From assembly GCF_001640805.2 (NCBI RefSeq), contig NC_066836.1, forward strand, positions 2,610,909 through 2,674,908: a DNA stretch of 64,000 nt, read 5' to 3'. This DNA comes from Lates calcarifer. Its lineage: Eukaryota; Chordata; Actinopteri; Centropomidae. Below the pieces are notes generated by a model. That model did not search any database, was not told where the DNA came from, and saw only the letters and a program-made list of their open reading frames with translations. The translations under genes and the position numbers were made by a program. Positions 28,701-38,100 of this stretch are shown piece by piece (within the stretch, counting starts at the first letter, position 1; every line of letters starts with the position of its first letter).

Positions 28701-29151
28701 CACAAGAAGCTGAATTTAATTCATTTTTCCAAACTCCTGGAGAACACAGGACAGAACGTGACGAGGTGTTTCGGTCGCTGGTTCCTTCTGGTGCGTTTTA
28801 TCATGTTGAAGTTGTGTGTGCTGCTGTGTGCAGGTGAGCCGGTCGGTGTGTGTGATGACCACACAGCTCATCTCTAAACTGCTGAGGTCGAAGGAGGCCT
28901 TGGCCGCCGTGGACGTCCGGACCTGGCCCCCTGTCCTGGACACAGGTACACACACACACACACACACAGAAATCAGAGAGATAAATCAGTGTTTGTTGAA
29001 GCAGCAGCAGTGACACGATGACGTTGATTTTCCCTTTAGACGATTTGCCAAAGAAGAAACCTCCTCTGCTGTATAAACCGTCCAACCCCGACACCCTGGC
29101 CTACCTGGACTTCAGCGTCTCCACCACCGGCATGCTCGCTGGAGTCAAGGT

Positions 29152-29187
<36 letters not shown>

Positions 29188-32100
29188 GACTGATGCCTCA
29201 ATTTCTGCACAACCTGAAGAGTTTTCATGCAGCATCAACAGGTCAAAATATCTTTTTTCTTCAAGTCTGCAGCAGCAGATGTAAACGATGGAGGACAGGA
29301 TCCTTCCTCGTCGTTTTGTGTGCGTTCATAAATTTGTCTGAATCTAAAATGAGGCTTCAGCAGCCTGAGAAATCAATGGATATCCTCCAAAGTTTTTGTG
29401 TTTCCACAGACTTGTTGAGCTGAGTGAAGGTACAGTAACAAAATAAGGGAAGTTTGTGCTAAAAAAGCTGCAGCTCTGGAAGATGTTCACTTGATTTTTC
29501 TAACACAGGAGCCTCAGAATGACCTGAGATAAACTTTGAGATAAAACTTTTCACAGAATTGACAGTGCATTTTGATTGTTTGACTGTTTCAGTTTTCCTC
29601 GGCCACCCGACTGTTACTTTAAGACAGACTCGATCCTCTAAGATCAAAATACTGATAAGAGATAAAACCTAAAACTCACGAGCTGAGCGGGAAAAAACAT
29701 TCAACCTCTGATATTTTCAGAAGAGTAAAACAGGTTGGGTCAGCTCTGACAGTTTTCACACCATCGTCGACTGCTGAGCTTCACAAACACCACAAAAAGT
29801 CTCATTAACGAACAGAAACACACACTAATCAGCGGCGCAGGAAAAAACCAGGACAGGAGGAAACAATGCCGGCGAATTTTCTCATGTGCTGCTAAATTAC
29901 TCCGTCCATTATGTTTAATCACTGCGCTTAATGAGCAAATCAGTCAGTGCTGGAATAATAACAGGCAAAACACAAAGAGAAAAACAAGGCGGTCAATTCA
30001 TCCGGTCACCACTGCAACCGGAGGTCCCTCACATCAGGACTTTTGTTATGCTAATCTCACCACTGTGTTCATATTTCTAATTAAGGAATCAGTTTCAGCT
30101 CAGTCAGAGCAGGAGGTCCATCACATTTTCTTTGTGTGTGTGTGTGTGTGTGTGTGAGTCTGAAGAAACCGGATTTTCTGTTTCTAATTTGTGCTCGAAA
30201 AAGAAAAAGAAAAAACCACCAAACTAACCGATGAGTTGCAGATTAATGTCTTTACTTTTCCTGCTGCAGATGTCTCACACAGCCACCAGTGCCTTCTGCC
30301 GCTCCATCAAGCTGCAGTGTGAGCTTTACCCGTCCAGAGAGGTCGCCATCTGCCTGGACCCGTACTGCGGCCTGGGCTTCGTCCTCTGGTGCCTTTGCAG
30401 GTCAGACACCTATACATCACACAGAAACACATGAAATAAGAGACTGTGAGAATCCACTTCAGTCAGGGACAGTCACTAAAACCTTGTCCAAAGACTCAGT
30501 GATAAGTTTTTAAAGGATCAAAGTGAAATCTGCATTAACTTCAATTTATTCTTGACCCTGCATGTGCAATATTAATACAGCAATAATGATGATAATAATA
30601 ATGATGATGATAAATGATAAGAAAAATTTGTGTAGCACTTTTCTTAAAGAGTCTACAACAGGAAATAAAAGCAGATAAGGTAAATAAAATGAGAATAAGA
30701 CCAAAGAACATAGAACACAGAGAAGATAAAAACAATAACATCATAATAAAATCAAATAAATAGGAATAAAACAGAATAAATAATGATATAATATCAGGTA
30801 CACAGATTGAAGCAGCTGTTCTTTCTTAATAATTAAAAAAACACTTCCTAAGACATTTTTTACCTTTTTATTATTATTATAGTTCATTTGTGGTCATGCC
30901 GTGATACAGTTTTGAACGTCTCTTGGTGGTGCGTTCAGGTGTTTGATGCAACCCCAACATCTGAAATAAAACTGCACATATTCACTCTCTCTGCAGTGTG
31001 TACTCAGGTCACCAGTCCATCCTGATCCCTCCGTCCGAGCTGGAGGTGAACCCGGCTCTCTGGCTCTCCGCCGTCAGTCAGTACAAAGTCCGCGACACTT
31101 TCTGCTCCTACAGCGTCATGGAGCTCTGCACCAAAGGCCTGGGCCTGCAGACCGACTCGCTGAAGGTAAGAGGGGAAGGATTTGTGCCGCCTTAGCTACA
31201 AGAAACCGTCTGAAGCTCTGAAACTGACAACGTCCTGTCCCCTTTAGTCTCGAGGCCTGGACTTGTCTCGGGTGAGGACCTGTGTGGTTGTAGCGGAGGA
31301 GCGTCCCAGGATAGCCCTGACGCAGTCCTTCTCCAAACTCTTCAAGGACCTGGGACTCCACCCTCGGGCCGTCAGCACCTCCTTCGGCTGCAGGGTCAAC
31401 CTGGCGATCTGCCTGCAGGTCAGTCGGACTTCCACCTCTTTCCTCCTGGTTTTCTCTGCTTCTGTTTCTCTTTCTCCACAGAGACTGAGGAGCGAGTTCT
31501 CAGTTTGACATTTTGACTGCAGCTGCTGTTGAAACTGTGCGTTCACCTCTGAGAAACTAGGTGCTTTTAGTCTGTAGCTGCAGCTGAGCTCTTTGTTAGC
31601 AGGTACTTAATATTTTATTAAATGTCTTTTGACCTCGAAGGTAATTTACGGCGGAAACGTATCAGCTCTGTGATACGTTCATTCCCTCTCTGCGGCACCA
31701 GAGAAGCACATTTGGAAACAATGAATTTTGGTGGAAGCTAACAGTTCCCTCCTGCCTCCAGTCTTTGTGCTAAGCTAGGCTAGGCTTTTGAGGAAAGTCT
31801 TAGCTGATCATCTGTGGTTTTGAAGTGCAGAAGATGCACAGATGCAAGAACAACCTTTAGGTATAAATACAGCTTTTGCAGATGTGTGTTCCTCAGCAGC
31901 ATCGACAGATGTATGGAGACCGCAGGCTGCAGAGCGATAACTGCTTCAGTTAGAAAAAGGCCTCAGTCGTTTTTCTCCTCTTTCTTTTCTGCTCTCTGTC
32001 ATCCAGACAAACCAGTTTCTGAGACATTCAGTTTTCTCTCTGTATGTCTCTCAGGTTCAGCATCATCTTTCCATTTCAAGCTGATCATTGCTCTTAACAT

Positions 32101-35100
32101 TTCAGCATCGATTTTCAGCCTCCAGTGGATCAAATCAGGTTCATTTAGAAAAAGTCACAGGAGAGGAACCAAAGATAATCTGCTTCAGATAATTCAGAAG
32201 TTACTGTCTGAGTTTCTGTTAAATTTAAATCTGTAAGATACAGGGAGAATTCCAGCTTATACAAACAGATTTTAACTCTTTTTTCTTTTAATTAACACAG
32301 TAAATACACACTGGTGCTCCTGTAACTCCACTCACACCACGAGTTATTTTACTGCAGCCTAAATGAACTAATCACTTTGCAGCAGCTGTAAATGACCAAA
32401 CTAACATTTGGCTGAAAAATCTTTTCGTTCTTACTGCTCGTTTTGTTTCTTTGAGTTTTCCATCTTGATGTTTTTTCCTCCCTCCTTCCTTGTTTTATGC
32501 ATAACCCACATTTCTCATATCTCACTTGGTTTTGTCTCCGCCCTCCTTCCTTCCTCCTCTTCCTCCCCCTTTACTTTCCTCCTCCTCCTCCTCCTCCTCC
32601 TCCGCCCCTCTTTGCTGCTGTAGCCTCACAGGCTGGGAAAACTTGCCGACCAGGTAGGGAACCACCATCAACCCCCGTCCCCCCCAAACCACCACCTCCA
32701 CACCCCACTGCTCGTCAGCACATCACTCATCAGCTTTAGACTGAATATTGAGCTGTATATACGCAGGTGTTTAAAAGGTCTTTTTCCAGACGTATTCTCT
32801 GCATCCAGAGTTCGAAGATATATCCCATGGTTCCTTGTTTCAGCTCAATCTGCTGATCAGTTAGTCCATGTCTGGTTTATACTACACCCAAATTGAAGTG
32901 GTTCCATCAGCTTAAATTCATAGAAGTAGAATTCAGACAGAACAGAGAGTTTCAGGATGTCAGAAAATATTCGGAGGGATGATTGATACGTTGGTGGCCT
33001 CAGGTTAAACACGCCTCGTTACCTGTACGTGCAGTTCACCTCAGCGCTGTCTGAGAAAATGGTCACAGCAGTGATAAGCTCACCATCACGGCCAAAATGG
33101 CGACCACTGAGCTCGTCCTTCTGTCACGAGGAAGAGGCAACAAATCAGGAGAACAGGTTCAAATCCACACTCAGCAGATGCTGTGAATCTTCTCAGACAG
33201 AAATTTCTTATCTCCTCAGTTCACCAACGCATCGATCACCTCTCATTCGTCCATAGATGTGAATTTTTGAGGATCCAGCTCATGAATTGCTGGATCAATG
33301 TCTTGCTTCTATCAGATTCTCTCAGATTCTATCTCCATCTCAGATTCTTACTGATCCTCTGTCTGCTGTCGTACATACAACACTACCTGTGCTCTGGGTG
33401 TGTGGGCCTCTGACTCCCAGCATGCCGCTGTGTGTCCGGTGGTGGGCTCTATGAACAGTTTTTCCCCTCTGCTGCTTTATTTTTTTTTTTTAATGATCAA
33501 ATCACCTCAGAGAGAGAAAAGGGGGATGGTGGAGGAAGAGAGAGGTCGGAACGGGGGTCTTTATCTCTTTCTTTTTCTCTGTCTTGATTTTTTTCTTCAA
33601 AATTTTCACTCTCACTCACAATCAGAAAGCAATGCACATAACCAATGAAGAGCTTTAGTTGGTATCGGAATCAGTTGTTATAGATTTTAAATGTGTGTTT
33701 ATGGCAGGATGAAATCACTCAGCTGTGTCGTCATCACCCCTTTCTTCCATCTTTCTTCTCCTTGGCTTGGTTTCACTCTTCCCTCTTTTCTTTCCACTAA
33801 GAGACAGTGACAGTTTTATCGTTTTTTTTTTTTGAGTAGAGTCTGATTTTAGAACGTGTGTTGTCGTGCTTCTGTTTTTTATTTTTAATCCGTCTTTTGT
33901 TTCTGCTGATTTCCCCTCATAAATCATCCTCCACTGCTGTCGCTCCCACATTGTTCCTCTCCGCCATTTTGTGAATGTTGTAGAGGAGTTGTGGGTTCTG
34001 CCACCATTGTTCTCAAACCCAAAGCTTCGCCCTCTGCTGTGGAGGGGAAGCTTGTCTCTAATGCACGAGCAGCAGCCTGGTAGGAATAGAAGGAGTGTTA
34101 GTGATAGACGTTGCGGTAGTTGTATAAAAGGATTGTTGTGCGACCCTGACTCTGTTGTCACTGGTGTTTCTCAGGGCACCTCAGGACCTGATCCCACGAC
34201 TGTGTACGTTGATATGAGAGCGCTACGGCACGACAGGTGAGTTTAAAGTCAAAGTTCGTCCACTAAAGTTCTTGTTTTTGCACTGACAGGCTCAGATTGT
34301 TCTTCTCAGTGTCTGACAACATTATGATTGAGATTCCTACAGAGACAGAGCTTTTTATTAAACAGTAAAATCCTTTTTCTTCAACCAGAAACATCTCTAT
34401 ATATCACTACCAGACTCCATTGACAAAAACAGGGATTTTAAGAGCATAACATAGATACTGTGGCCTTCATTGGATACTTTGTTTGTGTTATTATGTGACT
34501 TTCAGTGGTGGAAGAAGTATTCAGATCCTTTACTGAAGTAAAAGTGCCAGACAATAACACAAACTAACTAACAGATAGAGGCAGCAGTGTTCTATGTTCT
34601 GCTCCGTAAAATTCCTGTTTTTGTCAATGGAGTCTGGTAGTAATAAATTGCGATGATAGTTGCCCAGTGGGCAGGTACACTGCTCTTGGTCAATTTGTAG
34701 TTAACAGACTAAAACATGCAGTACCACCAATCTGGTCTGAGAGCTTGTTTTGAGACTATTTCGACATTTTTCTTTCACAAGTCTGTAATTTCCTAATAAT
34801 GTCAAGGGAGAGATTTTATAATTTGGTAGAAGTATGGAGAAAACACAGTCAGCTGTCAGGGTTCTGTTTATTAGCAGCTGCTTATTTCCTCCTTGAAACA
34901 AACACTCAGTTTAAACCAAACTAAATTGTCAGTCACAGTTCATTTATTATCAGAAACTTTCTCCATATTTGTTCAGTTGTGAGCTTCTTGTAGTCATCAA
35001 AACTCTGCAACATCTCCTTATTTGTTCTCATATGAATCCTCATCCCACGAGGAATCTGTTTTCCGTCCTCTCACACACAGACACTGAATATATTCTGTGC

Positions 35101-38100
35101 CCACAACACTTTGGTCCCGTTGGACCTCGACCCTGTCGGGACCGTCTGCTGGGCAGCGTCAGTGTGAACGTGGAGAAGCTGTGTTTGTGGATAAGAACGT
35201 GGGCTGATGGTAAAAAGTCTGAATATAATGAAAAGCTGGAAGTTTCTCCAGCTCAGTATGGTGATTTCAGGGATGTCAGCTCGGCTGTCGCCCTCCACTT
35301 CCTCTAAAACACTTCCAGTCAGAGAGAGATGCACTTAAAAAAAACAAAAACAAACCCATCAGACCCAGTCTGAGTCACATTTCACGCCGGGTGACACCAC
35401 AAATAGCAACTTGGGAGTCTGCAGAATTTGTTTTGCCAGAGTTTTGGCTCTCAGAGAACAAGCCTAACCCGAGGTTTGAAAATTGCCCGCGATGCCTCAA
35501 CAGTAGTGTCAGTATCCGTGTCTTAAAGGAGGTGAGATGCTGTCAGTTTCCAGGCAGCAGATGTGGTCAACATCTCCTGGATAACAAGCGAGACTAAAAT
35601 GTATTCAGATAGCTGCTGACGAGGTGGTCCGGTGGGATTAAAGGAGCAATCCTGAGTCCACTTCAGCTCGGCTAGACGCCGGCTTCACAGCCCAGGCTGT
35701 AAAATGTAAATTTAAACACGTCAGGAGCTGTTACCAAAAGTTTCCCCAGTGAGTGTGTGTGTGTCTGGGAAACTTCACTTTTCTGATCCAGCCGATCATT
35801 ATGGTGTTCAGCCTGTGTCTGCGACCGCTCTGCTGTCATTTTTCCTCCGGAGAAGTCACAGTGCATGAAGCGGCGAGGCCGTTCAGTCCTGCAGTGTATA
35901 AATATAACTGTCAGCCTGCATGATTACATGTAATCACTGCTGATTTAAAACCAGGAGACGCTGCAGAGTTTCTCTGTTATAATCTGACGAGCCGCTTCTG
36001 TCAGTTCTCTGTCAAGGATCAATAATTTTATTTCAACTTAAGTGGTCAGAACAAAACGTATAATGACTGTTATTTCCCAGTCTTCTTTGTTATTTCATCT
36101 CAGATGACGTATTTGCAGATTGAATATACAGCAAAAGAAATATCATTATAAAAAGTCTCAAGTTTGTTCCCTGATCCTTCAAAACTACAAACTGTGAAAT
36201 ATTAAAGTTTATTTCAGGAGTAGAGCAGATACATTTTTTAATTTTCTATTGCTGCATCTCTTGTTTTTTCTCCACAGGGTCAGATTAGTAGAGAGGGGGT
36301 CGCCACACAGCCTGCCACTGATGGAGTCTGGGAAGGTGAGAGGGGTTTTGCGTGTACAGTTGAAATGTTGATGCAGATGACTCTGGTTCACTCTGGTGTT
36401 TTCTCTCTGAACAGATTTTACCGGGGGTCCGAATCATCATCGCCAACCCAGAGACCAAGGGACCAATGGGAGAATCACATCTGGGAGAGGTTTGTTTTTA
36501 ACACTGAAGTGGAAGAACTGAGATTAGTGCAAACATTAAACAGCGGCTGGATAACAAAGTCACATGACACTCGATGTTAGTGATACTTTCATCTGATTAA
36601 AGTGATTAAAATGTATGAACTCAAATACTGTGATTTGTATGGAGTCATAGAAGTGTCATGAAAAAAATGTTTAGTATTTTCATTTATTTTCATATTTATA
36701 TGTCAATTTATATATTCTGTATATATTTATTTATTGCATATAAAATCCTCAGTTTATATTGATCTGCTGAAAGAATACAGAAAGTAAATTCTACGCAATA
36801 AATAAATACATATTTTAAAAATCTATTCATAGATACACAAATAAATGAACAAATGAACGTGAATACAAATTAAAATGCTAAGAATTAGTTTTTTATATTT
36901 TGTCATTTGTCTTTATATTTCCACATTTATTTGTTTATTCTTTTCCAGATAAATTGTTTTTTTAATGGCACTCCTGGGACTCCTGCTTCTCCGGTGTTTC
37001 ATCAAAAACTAAACAAACAAGCAATAAGAAAACAATATCTTACATTTTATGAACTCATTGATCAGTTGTCGCAGCAGTAGTTTTATTGTTTCAGTGAATA
37101 TTTACAGTGTTGGAGCAGAACTTCAGCTGGAGCTCCATCTGATCCATGCAGTCTGTGTTTGTAGATTTGGGTTCACAGCGGCCACAACGCCAGCGGCTAC
37201 TTCACCGTCTACGGAGATGAGGCGCTGCAGTCGGACCATTTCAACTCCAGGCTCAGCTTCGGAGACACGCAGACCGTCTGGGCTCGGACCGGATACCTGG
37301 GCTTCCTCCGCAGGACCGAACTCACCGACGCCAGCGGAGGTAAGGACATGATGGAAAATGACCTGGGTCATCAGTTTGTCAAATACTGTCAGTGTGTGTG
37401 ATGGATGGGGCTGACACTGACCTTTGTGGTGTGTGTGTAGAGCGTCATGACGCCCTGTACGTGGTCGGTGCTCTGGAGGAAGCCATGGAGCTGAGAGGGA
37501 TGCGTTACCATCCCATCGACATCGAGACCTCCGTCATCAGGACGCACAAGAGCATCACAGAATGGTGAGGAGCATGACACACACTAACATCATGACCTCT
37601 GTATGTATGCACCTTGCCTTTAAAGAATAACTTTGGTTTTATTTAGCCATGTTTTGGGTGTAAATGATTGACAGAAATCTTTAGAATTGGTGCGGTATTG
37701 AGCAACAGTGGTGTAGAGATTTAACCAAGCAGAACCAGTGAGTTGCTGGAATACCACTGCCTCCATCTGTTAGTTTGTTTGTCTTATTCTGTGACTTTAA
37801 GTGGTGGAAGAAGTATTAGATTCTTTACTGAATAACACAAACTAACAAACTGTTCAAGGCAGCAGTATTGCAGTAGCTTCAGTTGTCTGCTCAGTAAAAT
37901 CGCTGTTTTTGTTAATGGAGTCTGGTAGTGATATATAGTGATGTTTCTGGTTAAACAAAAAGGATTTTACTCTTTAATAAAAAAAGCTCTGTCTCTGTAG
38001 GAATCCTATCATAATGTTGTCAGACATAATAATCTGAGTCTGTCAGTGACAAAAACATAAAGGTTTAAAAGGTTCAAAAATAAGGTTCAGATACACTGGA

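Noticed and set aside
28392..28877. 161-codon plus-strand ORF
   Set aside because: Runs through an intronic interspersed repeat and enters exon 19 in the wrong frame.
32497..32739. Proline-rich ORF
   Set aside because: Produced by the (CCT)n pyrimidine tract; the real candidate exon there uses another frame.
33156..33166. Second B-box match, possible SINE or tRNA
   Set aside because: No A-box at the right distance and no cloverleaf; chance match in an intron.
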